From positions 620,001 to 684,000 of the forward strand of contig NZ_CP150144.1 of the NCBI RefSeq assembly GCF_037963145.1: 64,000 nt of DNA, read 5' to 3'. The notes under the pieces were generated by a model. The model was not told the origin of the DNA. It searched no databases and worked only from the letters and a program-made list of their open reading frames with translations. A program made the position numbers and the translations under genes. Positions 33,791 through 43,751 of the stretch are shown one piece after another (within the stretch, counting starts at the first letter, position 1; each line of letters starts with the position of its first letter). This stretch comes from Oceanobacillus sp. FSL K6-2867. Its GTDB lineage: Bacteria; Bacillota; Bacilli; Bacillales; Amphibacillaceae.

Positions 33791-35095
33791 TTATTCCCCT
33801 TCCACTAGTCCAATTCGGTCAAATATAAGGTCAACATTTTTCAAATGCCAAGTCGCATCGAAACAATCATCAATTTCCTCTTGCGTAAGCATGTTGCTAA
33901 TCTGTATATCCTGTTCCACAAGCTGCTTAAAGTGTGTTTCTGTTTCCCATGCTTCCATCGCTTTTGGTTGCGTGATATCGTACGCTGTTTCCCTCGCCAT
34001 TCCTTTATCAATTAATTTAAGCAATACGCGTTGGGAAAAAATAACTCCATAGGTTTTATCGATAGTGCGCTTCATATTCTCTGGGAACACAGTTAAATTC
34101 TGAACAATATTGCTGAAGCGATTGAGCATATAGTTGAGTGCAATCGTAGCGTCTGGTATAATCACACGCTCTGCAGATGAATGGGAAATATCACGTTCAT
34201 GCCATAGGCTGACATTTTCATAAGCAGTCATCATATATCCTCGAATGACACGCGCCATCCCTGTCATGTTCTCTGAACCAATCGGGTTTCGTTTATGCGG
34301 CATTGCGGATGATCCTTTTTGACCTTTAGCAAACCTTTCCTCTACTTCTCTTGTTTCTGTCTTTTGCAGCCCACGAATTTCGGTTGCAAATTTTTCAATA
34401 GATGTTGCGATTAAGGCAAGTGTTGATATATAGACAGCATGGCGATCACGCTGTAGGGTTTGTGTTGAGACAGGTGCAGGTGAGAGTCCTAATTTTCGGC
34501 AAACATACTCCTCCACAAATGGATCAATGTTTGCATACGTTCCAACAGCTCCAGATAGTTTTCCAAATTCTATATTTTTAGCTGCTGCTTCAAAACGCTC
34601 TAAATTACGTTTCATTTCTTCATACCAAAGGGCAATTTTGAGACCAAATGTTGTCGGTTCTGCATGCACACCATGTGTCCGCCCCATCATAACGGTATGT
34701 TTATGTTCAATGGCTTTATTTTTTAGGATTCGAATGAAGTTGTGTAAGTCTTTACGAAGGATTTCATTTGCTTGTTTGATTTGGTAAGAAAGTGCTGTGT
34801 CGACCACGTCTGTAGAAGTTAACCCATAGTGAACCCATTTGCGTTCCTCACCTAATGTTTCGGATACTGCACGTGTAAAGGCAACAACATCATGGCGAGT
34901 TTCTTGCTCAATTTCATAGATTCGCTGAATATTATAAGATGCGTTTTTCCAAAGTTTTTTCACATCTTCTTTAGGAATGACACCACGTTCACTCCATGCT
35001 TCACATGCTAAGATTTCAACCTCTAACCATGCTTTGAACTTATTGTCTTCCTTCCAAATAGCTCCCATTTCCTCTCGAGTATAACGTTCAATCAA
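33791..35095 (-). CDS. purB: Adenylosuccinate lyase
   Basis: PurB acts twice in purine synthesis, cleaving SAICAR and adenylosuccinate to release fumarate. The fumarase/aspartase signature [20 protein letters not shown] is near residue 262, and [11 protein letters not shown] and [14 protein letters not shown] are conserved active-site regions. The start is TTG at 35095, eight bases after AGGAGG, giving [14 protein letters not shown]; the upstream ATG at 35119 is in the leader. It is the first gene of the purBCSQLF group, with purE and purK absent. Confidence 0.96.
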   Translation of the reverse strand: MIERYTREEMGAIWKEDNKFKAWLEVEILACEAWSERGVIPKEDVKKLWKNASYNIQRIYEIEQETRHDVVAFTRAVSETLGEERKWVHYGLTSTDVVDTALSYQIKQANEILRKDLHNFIRILKNKAIEHKHTVMMGRTHGVHAEPTTFGLKIALWYEEMKRNLERFEAAAKNIEFGKLSGAVGTYANIDPFVEEYVCRKLGLSPAPVSTQTLQRDRHAVYISTLALIATSIEKFATEIRGLQKTETREVEERFAKGQKGSSAMPHKRNPIGSENMTGMARVIRGYMMTAYENVSLWHERDISHSSAERVIIPDATIALNYMLNRFSNIVQNLTVFPENMKRTIDKTYGVIFSQRVLLKLIDKGMARETAYDITQPKAMEAWETETHFKQLVEQDIQISNMLTQEEIDDCFDATWHLKNVDLIFDRIGLVEGE

Positions 35096-35125
35096 TGTTT
35101 TTCCTCCTCGTATCCCCAAATTTCA

Positions 35126-35138
35126 CCATTCGGTTTCC
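35126..35138 (-). promoter_or_regulatory. Possible PurBox before purB
   Basis: On the minus strand AAACCGAATGG matches the core of the PurR-binding PurBox (AWWWCCGAACWWT) at most positions. It lies about 30-45 bases before the purB start. Confidence 0.4.
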
Positions 35139-35292
35139 GTTATAATCAAAAAAATTACAAACTTGTATTATCTCCCAATTACAACGTAAGGGTTATATAC
35201 TTTTCATGCGATTATATTAGCAATATTTTAATTTAACGTCAATAAAATTCATACGTTAAATTAATAAAATTTAAAAACGTATGTATTTTAGG

Positions 35293-35321
35293 TTGACACA
35301 TCTTTTTCCAAAAAGTAAAAT
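35293..35321 (+). promoter_or_regulatory. Sigma-A promoter of purA
   Basis: TTGACA (35293-35298) and TAAAAT (35316-35321) are separated by exactly 17 bases, 99 bases before the purA start. Confidence 0.8.
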
Positions 35322-35380
35322 AAACTCGTCAAAAATATTTAGACAATAAAAAAGTATTAAACTTTACCATCTAGAAAAAT

Positions 35381-35393
35381 CGGGACGAACATT
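35381..35393 (+). promoter_or_regulatory. Possible PurBox before purA
   Basis: CGGGACGAACATT carries the intact PurBox core CGAACATT, between the purA promoter and start codon. Repression by PurR would fit the family, but no purR is in the window. Confidence 0.4.
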
Positions 35394-35419
35394 AAATTAA
35401 ATCATTGGAGTGAAGGCCT

Positions 35420-36709
35420 ATGTCATCAGTAGTCGTAGTTGGAACACAATGGGGCGATGAAGGAAAAGGGAAAATCACTGATTTTTTGTCGCAGCACGCT
35501 GAAGTTGTTGCTAGATATCAAGGTGGGGACAATGCAGGTCATACCATTAAATTTGATAATACAACATATAAACTACATTTAATCCCCTCAGGAATCTTTT
35601 TCAAAGAAAAAATGTGTGTGCTGGGTAATGGAATGGTCATTAATCCAAAGGCCTTTGTTGATGAAATAGACTATTTGCATAAACACAATATAACAACAGA
35701 AAACCTTCGTATCAGCAATCGTGCACATATTATCTTACCTTATCATCTAAAGCTGGATATATTGCAGGAAGAAGAAAAAGGTGCTAATAAAATCGGCACA
35801 ACGAAAAAGGGAATTGGTCCTGCCTACATGGATAAAGTTGCTCGTATTGGAATTCGTGTCGCAGATTTACTAGATAAAGAAGTTTTCCTTGAAAAATTAG
35901 AGCAAAACGTAAACGAGAAAAATCGTATATTTGAAAAAGTATACGGAGTCGAACCAATGATTACAGAGGCTATTTTAAACGAATATTTTGAGTATGGACA
36001 AAGGATGGCAAAATATGTTTGCGATACATCTGTTGTGCTAAATGATGCGTTGGATGAAGGAAAACGCGTTTTGTTTGAAGGCGCACAAGGTGTTATGCTG
36101 GATATTGACCAGGGTACATATCCATTTGTAACGTCCTCAAGCCCAATTGCTGGTGGAGTAACCATTGGATCTGGTGTCGGTCCAAGTAAAATAAACCATG
36201 TTGTTGGTGTATCAAAAGCATATACTACCCGTGTCGGTGATGGTCCTTTCCCTACAGAATTGCAGGATGAAATTGGAAATCAAATCCGTGAAGTAGGAAG
36301 AGAATATGGAACAACAACTGGAAGAGCACGCCGAATAGGCTGGTTTGACAGTGTTGTCGTACGTCATGCACGACGAGTTAGTGGAATTACGGATCTTTCT
36401 TTAAATTCCATTGATGTTTTAACAGGAATTAAGACATTAAAAATTTGTACTGCATATAGGTATCAAGGAGAAATAATGAAGGAATTCCCAGTAAGTCATA
36501 AAACTCTTGCAGAATGTGAACCTGTTTATGAAGAAATGCCAGGATGGACAGAAGATATAACAGGCGTGAAAAGCTTACATGAACTTCCTGTAAATGCGCG
36601 GCATTATTTGGAACGCATCTCCCAATTAACAGAAATTCCATTGTCCATCTTCTCTGTTGGTCCAGACCGTTCACAAACCAATGTTGTAAAAAGTGTGTAT
36701 CGTTCTTAA
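35420..36709 (+). CDS. purA: Adenylosuccinate synthetase
   Basis: PurA (429 aa) makes adenylosuccinate from IMP, aspartate and GTP, the first step towards AMP. It begins [20 protein letters not shown] with the catalytic Asp and P-loop-like element, followed by [11 protein letters not shown] (catalytic His), [40 protein letters not shown] and [28 protein letters not shown] precedes the ATG. It is divergent from purB across a 324-bp control region and has its own terminator. Confidence 0.97.
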   Translation: MSSVVVVGTQWGDEGKGKITDFLSQHAEVVARYQGGDNAGHTIKFDNTTYKLHLIPSGIFFKEKMCVLGNGMVINPKAFVDEIDYLHKHNITTENLRISNRAHIILPYHLKLDILQEEEKGANKIGTTKKGIGPAYMDKVARIGIRVADLLDKEVFLEKLEQNVNEKNRIFEKVYGVEPMITEAILNEYFEYGQRMAKYVCDTSVVLNDALDEGKRVLFEGAQGVMLDIDQGTYPFVTSSSPIAGGVTIGSGVGPSKINHVVGVSKAYTTRVGDGPFPTELQDEIGNQIREVGREYGTTTGRARRIGWFDSVVVRHARRVSGITDLSLNSIDVLTGIKTLKICTAYRYQGEIMKEFPVSHKTLAECEPVYEEMPGWTEDITGVKSLHELPVNARHYLERISQLTEIPLSIFSVGPDRSQTNVVKSVYRS

Positions 36710-36740
36710 TTAAAAAGCACTAATAGACAATTCCACAAAT

Positions 36741-36787
36741 AGATCCATTTAGAAGTATAAAGTGATACCTCTAAATGGATCTTTTTG
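36741..36787 (+). terminator. Terminator of purA
   Basis: AGATCCATTTAGA pairs with TCTAAATGGATCT across a 16-base loop, then TTTTTG. Confidence 0.9.
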
Positions 36788-36926
36788 TACCTCTTCACGT
36801 TCACTTTCCAATAAAGCTCCTCGCGAATCATTTCGATACTCGAAATAGAATAGTGGATAAAATCCTTTTCTCGCCTTATAATAGTAAAAAAATTGTTTTA
36901 TATCTGAGATTGTAGGTGGGTCACGA

Positions 36927-38657
36927 TTGAGAAATGTCTTTTCCTTTTTAAAACCGTATAAGCTCCCTGCTGTAGCAGCTTTCATCTTAATGCTAGTTGA
37001 GCTCGCAGTAGAATTACTCCTTCCTCTATTTTTAGGTTTAATGATTAACCAGGGGGTTCTCAATCAAGATTTAAATAACATTGTGATGTGGGGCTCTATT
37101 ATGATTGGTCTTGCATTCCTTGCATTACTAGCAGGTATTACGAATTCCTTTTTCTCTTCACACGTCAGCATTGGTTTCGGCTATGACATCCGACAGAATC
37201 TATTTGAAAAAATTCAGGCTTTTTCCTTTGCAAATCTGAACCAGTATCCAACCTCAGGTTTAGTCACCAGGTTCACAAATGATATTAGGCAAATTCAAAA
37301 TACAATATTTATGGCATTGCGAATTATGGCAAAAGCTCCATTAATCGTAATCGGTGGTGTTTTGATGGCATTCATCGTAAATGCCAAACTTGCAACCATT
37401 TTCTTAATCACCGTGCCATTACTTGTCATCTTTTTACTTTACGTCCTTAAGTTAGCGAGTAAAATGTTTGCCAATGTTCAAAGCAATGTAGACCAAGTAA
37501 ACCGAGTGATGCAAGAAAACCTTGCAGGAATGCGACTCATTAAGGCATTTACACGAAGGGACTTTGAAGAAGTTCGATTTATGGAAGCGAATACTGGACT
37601 TGCAGACACTACACGTAAGACTTTTCGCTTTGTTGAATCGTCGATGCCTATACTTCTATTTGTTATGAACGTAAGCATCATTGTTATTCTTTGGTTTGGA
37701 AATCAACAAATGGTTAATGGTAATGCAAATGTTGGTGAAGTCGTTACAATGGTCAATTACGCCCTGCGTGTTGCGATGGCGATTTCTATGTTCTCTTTTA
37801 TCATCATGGCACTTTCAAGAACGAAAGCTTCTGCACTACGGGTTGATGAGGTACTGTCTCTAGAAGTCGATCTTGTTGATCATGCAGAAGCAGATAAGCA
37901 AAAAGCCGTCACTCGTGGAAAGGTAGAATTTAATCACGTTTCATTCATCTATCCAGGTGCAGCCATGTCTACATTAAAAGATATCTCATTTAAGGTTAAT
38001 CCAGGAGAAAGATTCGCTGTAATCGGGGCAACTGGCTCTGGTAAAACATCTTTATTTCAGCTCATGCCGCGATTATACGATGTTCACAAAGGAAATATCC
38101 TTGTCGATGATAAACCTATTACTTCTTATAGCTTTGACCAGATTCGCAGCAGCATTGGATATGTCCCGCAAAGTCCCCTATTATTTTCAGGGTCCATTAA
38201 AGATAATATTTCATGGGGGAAAAACGATGCGACGATAGAAGAGATTATGCAAGCTGCCAAAGACGCACAAATTCACGAAACCATTATGGGGCTGCCAAAT
38301 CAATATGACACAAGAGTCGGGCAAAAAGGCGTTAACCTTTCCGGTGGTCAGAAACAGCGTATTTCAATTGCACGAGCCTTGATTCGCAAACCAAAAATTT
38401 TAATGCTTGATGACAGCACAAGCGCGCTTGATTTAGCAACTGAATCCCGACTCCTTACTGCGATTGAAACTTATAATTGCACCATTTTTATAATTACACA
38501 AAAAATTTCCACAGCAAGTACAGCAGATCGCATTATGGTTCTAGATGAAGGCAAAATTCTTGCTACAGGGACGCATCAAGAGTTATTGCAACTTTCAAGT
38601 TTGTATAGAGCAATCGTTGAATCACAATTCGGAAAGGAGTATGAACATGTCCAGTAA
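36927..38657 (+). CDS. ABC exporter half-transporter with degenerate ATP site
   Basis: This 576-aa protein has an N-terminal six-span ABC_membrane domain and a C-terminal ATPase. The ATPase shows Walker A GATGSGKTS, signature LSGGQKQR and Walker B ILMLDDSTSALD. The catalytic Glu after Walker B is Asp, and the H-loop His is replaced (IIITQKIST-like). That marks the non-hydrolysing site of a heterodimeric exporter, as in BmrC/BmrD or YfiB/YfiC. The start is TTG at 36927, eight bases after AGGTGG. It overlaps its partner gene by 11 bases. Substrate unknown, probably drugs or lipids. Confidence 0.9.
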   Translation: MRNVFSFLKPYKLPAVAAFILMLVELAVELLLPLFLGLMINQGVLNQDLNNIVMWGSIMIGLAFLALLAGITNSFFSSHVSIGFGYDIRQNLFEKIQAFSFANLNQYPTSGLVTRFTNDIRQIQNTIFMALRIMAKAPLIVIGGVLMAFIVNAKLATIFLITVPLLVIFLLYVLKLASKMFANVQSNVDQVNRVMQENLAGMRLIKAFTRRDFEEVRFMEANTGLADTTRKTFRFVESSMPILLFVMNVSIIVILWFGNQQMVNGNANVGEVVTMVNYALRVAMAISMFSFIIMALSRTKASALRVDEVLSLEVDLVDHAEADKQKAVTRGKVEFNHVSFIYPGAAMSTLKDISFKVNPGERFAVIGATGSGKTSLFQLMPRLYDVHKGNILVDDKPITSYSFDQIRSSIGYVPQSPLLFSGSIKDNISWGKNDATIEEIMQAAKDAQIHETIMGLPNQYDTRVGQKGVNLSGGQKQRISIARALIRKPKILMLDDSTSALDLATESRLLTAIETYNCTIFIITQKISTASTADRIMVLDEGKILATGTHQELLQLSSLYRAIVESQFGKEYEHVQ

Positions 38658-40464
38658 TCAATTAAAAGCTCCTTTTCAATATGAAAAAATCCCACTTGAA
38701 AATGTAACGGTAGATAACAAGAAAAAGGCAAAAAATATGAGCAATACATTAAAACGATTATGGAATTATTTAGCTGTAGAGAAAGGTAAGCTGATCCTTG
38801 TAATCCTAATGGTGACGATAAGCTCTGTTCTAGGCCTTCTCGGTCCATTTATGGTAGGTATGGCAATCGATGATTATATCGTAACACAAGAAGCAGCAGG
38901 TCTTGGAATGCTATTAATTGGCCTAATCATTGTCTATTTGTTCCACTCTTTATCTATCTTCCTACAAAACTATTGGATGATTGGTATTGCGCAGAATACC
39001 GTGTATACGTTACGTAAAGACCTTTTCAAACAGTTCCACCGGCTGCCGATTTCATATTTTGATAAACGGCAGCACGGAGACCTGATGAGTCGCTTAACGA
39101 ACGATATTGACAACGTGAATAATACACTCAATCAATCCGTCATCCAGGTTTTCGCCAGTGTTTTAACATTAATTGGAACTGTTGCGGTAATGCTCTATTT
39201 AAGTCCAATCTTAACGGTTGTAACCATGTCTGTTATTCCCGCCATGTTTCTCGCCATGCGTTGGATTACCAAACGCACGGGCCCTCTATACAAGTTACAG
39301 CAAAATGATCTGGGTGAAGTGAACGGATATGTGGAAGAAATTGTTTCTGGTCAGCATATTGTTAAAACATACTCACAGGAAGAAAAAGTAATTCGATGGT
39401 TCGAAAAGCACAATCATAGCCTCAAACGAACTGGTTTCTGGGCACTTACATTCGCCGGATTTATTCCAAAGATCATGAATATGCTTAACTTCTTAAGCTT
39501 TGCTTTAATCGCATTAGTTGGAGGAATTCTCGTCATTGTTTACGACCAACAACTCGTAACGGTTGGGATTATTGTTATCTTCACCGAATATGCACGTCAG
39601 TTCACACGGCCGCTTAATGAGCTATCAAACCAATTTAATCTTCTGCTTTCATCAATTGCCGGTGCTGAACGAGTATTTCAAGTCATGGATGAAACAGAGG
39701 AAGAATCTGATGAAACAAATGCAATTGAATTGGAAAACACAAAAGGAAATATTAAATTTAAAGATGTAACCTTTGGTTATGAGGATACAGCCATATTAAA
39801 AGGAATTGATTTTGAAGCAAGACCTGATGAGACAGTAGCATTTGTTGGTCACACTGGTGCAGGCAAAACAACGATTATTAATCTGATTTCGCGTTTCTAT
39901 AACTATAATTCAGGGAAAATCACAGTAGATGGGATTGATTTAAAAGCAATTAAACGTAGCAGTCTCAGGCAGCATATGGCATTTGTACTCCAGGACCCCT
40001 TCCTCTTTCACGGTACCGTTCGGGAAAATATTCGCTATGGAAAACTTCATGCAACAGATAAAGAAGTAGAGGCAGCAGCGATGAATGCGAATGCTCATGA
40101 TTTCATAGTAAAGCTACCAAATAGTTATGATACAATCCTCGATCAAGATGGCAGTGGGATTAGTCAAGGTCAAAAGCAATTATTAACAATTGCACGAGCT
40201 CTGCTTGCAGCACCCTCTATTTTAATATTAGACGAAGCAACCAGTAATATTGACACAATTACTGAGATGAAAATTCAAGATGCATTAAAACGGTTGATGG
40301 TTGGCAGAACAAGCTTTGTTATTGCTCATCGATTAAATACAATTCAAGAGGCTGATACAATTATCATGCTTGAGAATGGGGAAATTATTGAACAAGGCAA
40401 CCATGATGAACTTATTAACCAAAAAGGCAGCTATTACCGACTTTACAAAGGACAACTACATTAA
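38647..40464 (+). CDS. ABC exporter half-transporter, catalytically complete partner
   Basis: The protein (605 aa) carries six membrane spans and a full ATPase: Walker A GHTGAGKTT, Walker B LILDEATSNID with the catalytic Glu, and H-loop FVIAHRLNTI. Its signature is ISQGQKQ instead of LSGGQ, so the composite site formed with the partner's normal signature is the active one. AAAGGAG lies eight bases before the ATG at 38647; an earlier ATG at 38545 lies deep inside the preceding gene. The two proteins should form one heterodimeric multidrug-type exporter. Confidence 0.92.
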   Translation: MSSNQLKAPFQYEKIPLENVTVDNKKKAKNMSNTLKRLWNYLAVEKGKLILVILMVTISSVLGLLGPFMVGMAIDDYIVTQEAAGLGMLLIGLIIVYLFHSLSIFLQNYWMIGIAQNTVYTLRKDLFKQFHRLPISYFDKRQHGDLMSRLTNDIDNVNNTLNQSVIQVFASVLTLIGTVAVMLYLSPILTVVTMSVIPAMFLAMRWITKRTGPLYKLQQNDLGEVNGYVEEIVSGQHIVKTYSQEEKVIRWFEKHNHSLKRTGFWALTFAGFIPKIMNMLNFLSFALIALVGGILVIVYDQQLVTVGIIVIFTEYARQFTRPLNELSNQFNLLLSSIAGAERVFQVMDETEEESDETNAIELENTKGNIKFKDVTFGYEDTAILKGIDFEARPDETVAFVGHTGAGKTTIINLISRFYNYNSGKITVDGIDLKAIKRSSLRQHMAFVLQDPFLFHGTVRENIRYGKLHATDKEVEAAAMNANAHDFIVKLPNSYDTILDQDGSGISQGQKQLLTIARALLAAPSILILDEATSNIDTITEMKIQDALKRLMVGRTSFVIAHRLNTIQEADTIIMLENGEIIEQGNHDELINQKGSYYRLYKGQLH

Positions 40465-40599
40465 GCTCCTGAAAAGATATTCCATAATGGAATAGAACAG
40501 CCATACGTTCATTTCAATAGGTGACAGATGCTGCTTGTTAGTGATAGACTATGGTTAAATACGTGCAGATTGATTAATAGAAAGCCTGAGGTGTATATT

Positions 40600-41325
40600 T
40601 TGGGTAGAAAAGGTACGATGCTCGTTAAGGACATTGATAGCCACCTTCTGAATGAAAAAATGTCCGTTCACATTTATCAACCGGAATCATTCTCCCCGCT
40701 TTATAAATATAATATTTGCATTATGCAGGACGGGAATGATTATTTTCAAATGGGAAGGGTTGCAACACTCAGCGACAAGCTTCATGACAGCTTCGAAATT
40801 ACAAATACTGTGTTTGCCGGAATCCATTACAAAGATAAATATGATCGCAGAAAAAAGTATCATCCAAGTGGTGAACAAAATAAAGCTTATACGAAATTTC
40901 TCGTCCATGAAGTTGTTCCTTTATTAGATGAGCTGATTCCAGGCTACCATATGGGACAGTCTAGAGCTTTAATGGGTGACTCCTTAGCAGGTACACTTGC
41001 ATTAGTGACCGCACTTAAGTATCCCAATACATTTGGTAAAATCATCATGCAATCACCATACGTAGATGAACAAGTATTGGAAGCTGTAAAAAAATCTGCA
41101 TCCCTTGATTCCATGGATATTTACCATACTATTGGCAGGCTGGAAACAGAAGTTCAGATGACTGACGGCAATAAAGCAGATTTTGTAGAGCCAAACCGCA
41201 AGCTCAATCAACTATTGCAGGAAAAAGGAGCAACCTATTATTACGATGAGCTAGAGGAAGGAAAACATACGTGGAAGTATTGGCAGCAAGATATGCCGCG
41301 AGTTCTCACTACAATGTTTAATTAA
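40600..41325 (+). CDS. yjcH: YjcH-like esterase, alpha/beta hydrolase
   Basis: The sequence fits the esterase D / Fes-like group. It has ICIMQDGNDYFQMGR near residue 44, a Ser nucleophile elbow in GDSLAGTLALV (GxSxxG), and a C-terminal His in EEGKHTWKYW. It has 241 aa from TTG 40600, where GAGGTG stands nine bases upstream. Order and strand with the next two genes match the yjcH-yjcG-yjcF trio known from Bacillus. The substrate is unknown. Confidence 0.8.
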   Translation: MGRKGTMLVKDIDSHLLNEKMSVHIYQPESFSPLYKYNICIMQDGNDYFQMGRVATLSDKLHDSFEITNTVFAGIHYKDKYDRRKKYHPSGEQNKAYTKFLVHEVVPLLDELIPGYHMGQSRALMGDSLAGTLALVTALKYPNTFGKIIMQSPYVDEQVLEAVKKSASLDSMDIYHTIGRLETEVQMTDGNKADFVEPNRKLNQLLQEKGATYYYDELEEGKHTWKYWQQDMPRVLTTMFN

Positions 41326-41419
41326 TTCTTTTCCTTTGTAATTTTTGCTATACTTAACATTAAATAATGACAGCACTTATTCATCATTAAAATTAACTAC
41401 GATGCAGGAGGTTTTATTA

Positions 41420-41938
41420 ATGAATTATGGTATTGCAATTTTCCCATCGAAGCCAATTCAGGATCAAGCAAATGCATACAGAAAACGGTATGATCCTCAT
41501 TATGCTTTAATTCCGCCACACATCACGCTGAAAGAATCTTTTGAAGCAAATGATGATAAATTGGATGAATTGATTAAGGAAATGAAACATATTGCCAATG
41601 AGACAGATCCATTTACCATTTATATTAATAAAGTCAGTTCGTTTTCGCCAGTCACGAATACGATTTACTTTAAGGTGGAACCCGTTCAAGCTTTATTGGA
41701 TTTACAAGCTAAAATGCATCTAGGGAAATTTGAGGATAACAATGAGCATCCATTTGTCCCGCATATTACAATTGCTCAGGATCTTGTACATGATGAATAT
41801 TCCGATGTTTTCGGCAGATTGAAAATGGAATCGTTTCAGTTTGAAGATACAATTGATCGTTTCCAATTACTATACCAGTTAGATAACGGATCATGGACTG
41901 TCTATGAAACATTTGTGTTTGGAAAGGAACAGGTATGA
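41420..41938 (+). CDS. yjcG: YjcG-like 2H phosphoesterase (2'-5' RNA ligase superfamily)
   Basis: Two HxT motifs, PPHITLKES and VPHITIAQD, spaced about 80 residues apart, define the 2H phosphoesterase fold. The opening MNYGIAIFPSKPIQDQANAY is typical of YjcG. The start is ATG 41420 with GCAGGAGG just before it; 172 aa. The stop overlaps the ATG of yjcF by four bases. The biochemical role in Bacillaceae is not established. Confidence 0.88.
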   Translation: MNYGIAIFPSKPIQDQANAYRKRYDPHYALIPPHITLKESFEANDDKLDELIKEMKHIANETDPFTIYINKVSSFSPVTNTIYFKVEPVQALLDLQAKMHLGKFEDNNEHPFVPHITIAQDLVHDEYSDVFGRLKMESFQFEDTIDRFQLLYQLDNGSWTVYETFVFGKEQV

Positions 41939-42357
41939 ATTTAAAAACAGTAGAGACAAAAAAAGAACTGCAAGATGCTTATCAAGTTCGGATGGAAGTT
42001 TTTGTTGATGAACAAAACGTTCCTCCAGAAGAAGAAATAGATGACTTTGAAGCAACTGCAACACATTTTGTAATGTATGACCAGGATAAGCCTATTGCTG
42101 CAAGTCGCCTGCGATTTGTTGATGAATATGGAAAACTGGAGCGTATTTGTGTACTAAAAACATATCGCGGAAAATCCTGCGGTAAACAGCTTATTGATGC
42201 AATGGAGAAGACAATTGCTCATAAGGGATATCAAAAGGCAAAGTTGAATGCTCAAACACACGCTGAGGATTTTTATAAAAAGTTAGGATATCAAACCATA
42301 TCCGGGGAATTTTTGGATGCCGGTATTCCACATATTACGATGGTCAAGGAGCTTTAA
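41935..42357 (+). CDS. yjcF: YjcF-like GNAT acetyltransferase (140 aa)
   Basis: The acetyl-CoA binding segment reads LERICVLKTYRGKSCGKQLI (motif A, with R-G-K-S-C-G for the pyrophosphate loop), followed by KLNAQTHAEDFYKKLGYQTI (motif B). The Cys in the loop and short length are as in ElaA/YjcF-type proteins. It is coupled to yjcG by an ATGA overlap and ends at a strong terminator, closing the yjcHGF unit. Substrate unknown. Confidence 0.88.
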   Translation: MNLKTVETKKELQDAYQVRMEVFVDEQNVPPEEEIDDFEATATHFVMYDQDKPIAASRLRFVDEYGKLERICVLKTYRGKSCGKQLIDAMEKTIAHKGYQKAKLNAQTHAEDFYKKLGYQTISGEFLDAGIPHITMVKEL

Positions 42358-42363
42358 CAATTT

Positions 42364-42394
42364 GCGCGCTGCAATCTTGCAGCGCGTTTTTTCT
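42364..42394 (+). terminator. Terminator of the yjcHGF unit
   Basis: GCGCGCTGCA pairs with TGCAGCGCG around ATCT, followed by TTTTTTC. Confidence 0.92.
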
Positions 42395-42513
42395 TTAAAC
42401 AATTTGGATCATTTACATACTATAGTTTTTTATTCTCCATATCATTAACACATTAAATTTCCTTTCCTGGTTACACTAAGCCTTAAATGTTTTAAACAGG
42501 AGGGCAATAAATC

Positions 42514-43221
42514 ATGCATGAATATTTAACGATGTTTTATGAGCTTGTTTTCGGCTTTTTTGCTCTTTTTGTTGCAACGAAGGTATTGGGAAAAACACAA
42601 ATTTCGCAAATAACAGCATTTGATTTTATATCTGCCCTACTGTTGGGAGAACTCGTCGGCAACGCTTTATTTGATCCACAGGCTGGTGTTCTGGAAATTG
42701 CTTTTGTGGTGGCCGTTTACGGTATTTTGATGTATGTTACAGAAATTATTACTCAAAAATTTAAAGGTACCCGCAGCTTTATCGAAGGAAATCCGGCAAT
42801 TGTTATTTATAATGGAAAATTAATACGCGATACTATGAAAAAGAATAAACTTGATATTGATCAATTGCAGCATTTACTACGTGAGAAGGATACATTTTCA
42901 ATACGTGAAGTCGAGTTTGCAATCTTAGAAGCAAATGGTTCACTATCTGTGTTAAAAAAATCCGATTATCAAAACCCTACGAGAAAAGACATGAAGCTTG
43001 CTTCACAGGATGTTGATTTATCAACAACTTTAATTAATGACGGAGAAATTATATATGATAATTTAAATGAGAAGAACTTAAACGAGGAATGGTTAATGGA
43101 GCAATTAATTGAACAAGGATATAATCGAATAGAAGATGTATTCTATGCGGAGTACACGAAAGGACAGAAAATGCTTATACTTCCTTACACTAATCGAAAC
43201 CATCAAAAATGGGAACCATAA
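42514..43221 (+). CDS. DUF421 (YetF-type) membrane protein (235 aa)
   Basis: Three N-terminal membrane spans (FYELVFGFFALFVATKVLG, FISALLLGELVGNALFD, IAFVVAVYGILMYVTEII) are followed by the cytoplasmic YetF domains. These include FIEGNPAIVIYNGKLIRDTM, LREKDTFSIREVEFAILEAN and GSLSVLKKSDYQNPT, all diagnostic of DUF421. The ATG is preceded by AGGAGGG. Bacillus homologues have been linked to sporulation or germination, though the molecular role is unclear. It is a single-gene unit between two terminators. Confidence 0.9.
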   Translation: MHEYLTMFYELVFGFFALFVATKVLGKTQISQITAFDFISALLLGELVGNALFDPQAGVLEIAFVVAVYGILMYVTEIITQKFKGTRSFIEGNPAIVIYNGKLIRDTMKKNKLDIDQLQHLLREKDTFSIREVEFAILEANGSLSVLKKSDYQNPTRKDMKLASQDVDLSTTLINDGEIIYDNLNEKNLNEEWLMEQLIEQGYNRIEDVFYAEYTKGQKMLILPYTNRNHQKWEP

Positions 43222-43246
43222 GAATTTTTGAGACCCTTTCAATAAA

Positions 43247-43277
43247 AAACGCTACAATAAAGTAGCGTTTTCTTTTA
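43247..43277. terminator. Bidirectional terminator between the DUF421 gene and the next gene
   Basis: AAAAAACGCTAC pairs with GTAGCGTTTTCTTTT around AATAAA. It serves converging transcripts and overlaps the end of the minus-strand gene at 43275. Confidence 0.85.
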
Positions 43278-43526
43278 TATATAATTATTAATGTGCATCC
43301 CCTTTCCAGTTAATTCTCCAAATAAATCCCCGGCCACCCCTCGAGCATCATATTGACGCATGTTTCCCCTGTTAAACGCGTCATATTTGGCTGAAATTTC
43401 TTGATGCTCTTTTTCAAGAATTACTTTAAAAGGGCTTTCGATAAAATGCTTGTTCCCCTTCTCATGTATGGTTCTTCTCTGATAATCATTATATTGAAAG
43501 TGCGTTATCGGTAAAATATAACTCAT
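43275..43526 (-). CDS. Hypothetical protein (83 aa), neighbour of coat genes
   Basis: This is a soluble, basic protein with MSYILPITHFQYNDYQRRTI at the start and FKVILEKEHQEISAKYDAFN in the middle. It ends GELTGKGMHINNYI. AAGGGGTGGGGGA before the ATG is a strong ribosome binding site. I recognise no named family, although the sequence looks like a conserved Bacillaceae protein. Lying next to cotZ and cotO, it may be sporulation-related. That is a guess from position. Confidence 0.65.
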   Translation of the reverse strand: MSYILPITHFQYNDYQRRTIHEKGNKHFIESPFKVILEKEHQEISAKYDAFNRGNMRQYDARGVAGDLFGELTGKGMHINNYI

Positions 43527-43687
43527 TCCCCCACCCCTTATCAGATTATTTAAAATATATATACGTATAACATATAAGATTATTGTCCGTTCAGCAACTA
43601 TTTATATATCCCCTTTTTTATAAACGTAATCTCCTTATTATTTTTAGCGGTTTATTCTCCATCCATAAAACTCGGTTAAATGCCCAC

Positions 43688-43714
43688 ACAATCCAAGTAA
43701 AGGCACATATCCTA
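43688..43714 (+). promoter_or_regulatory. Sigma-K-like promoter of cotZ
   Basis: CATATCCTA (43706-43714) fits the sigma-K -10 CATANNNTA exactly, and AC at 43688-43689 is 16 bases upstream, as expected for the -35. Confidence 0.65.
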
Positions 43715-43751
43715 TAAAGGAAAGTAAATACTTTTGAGAGGAGCTATTTTC

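Noticed and set aside
35096..35292. Guanine riboswitch in front of the purB operon
   Set aside because: The conserved purine-riboswitch segments and three-way junction are not visible; only PurBox-like sites were found.
43734..43751. Longer N-terminus of cotZ (six extra residues)
   Set aside because: The ribosome binding site GAGAGGAG lies inside this extension and fits the ATG at 43752.
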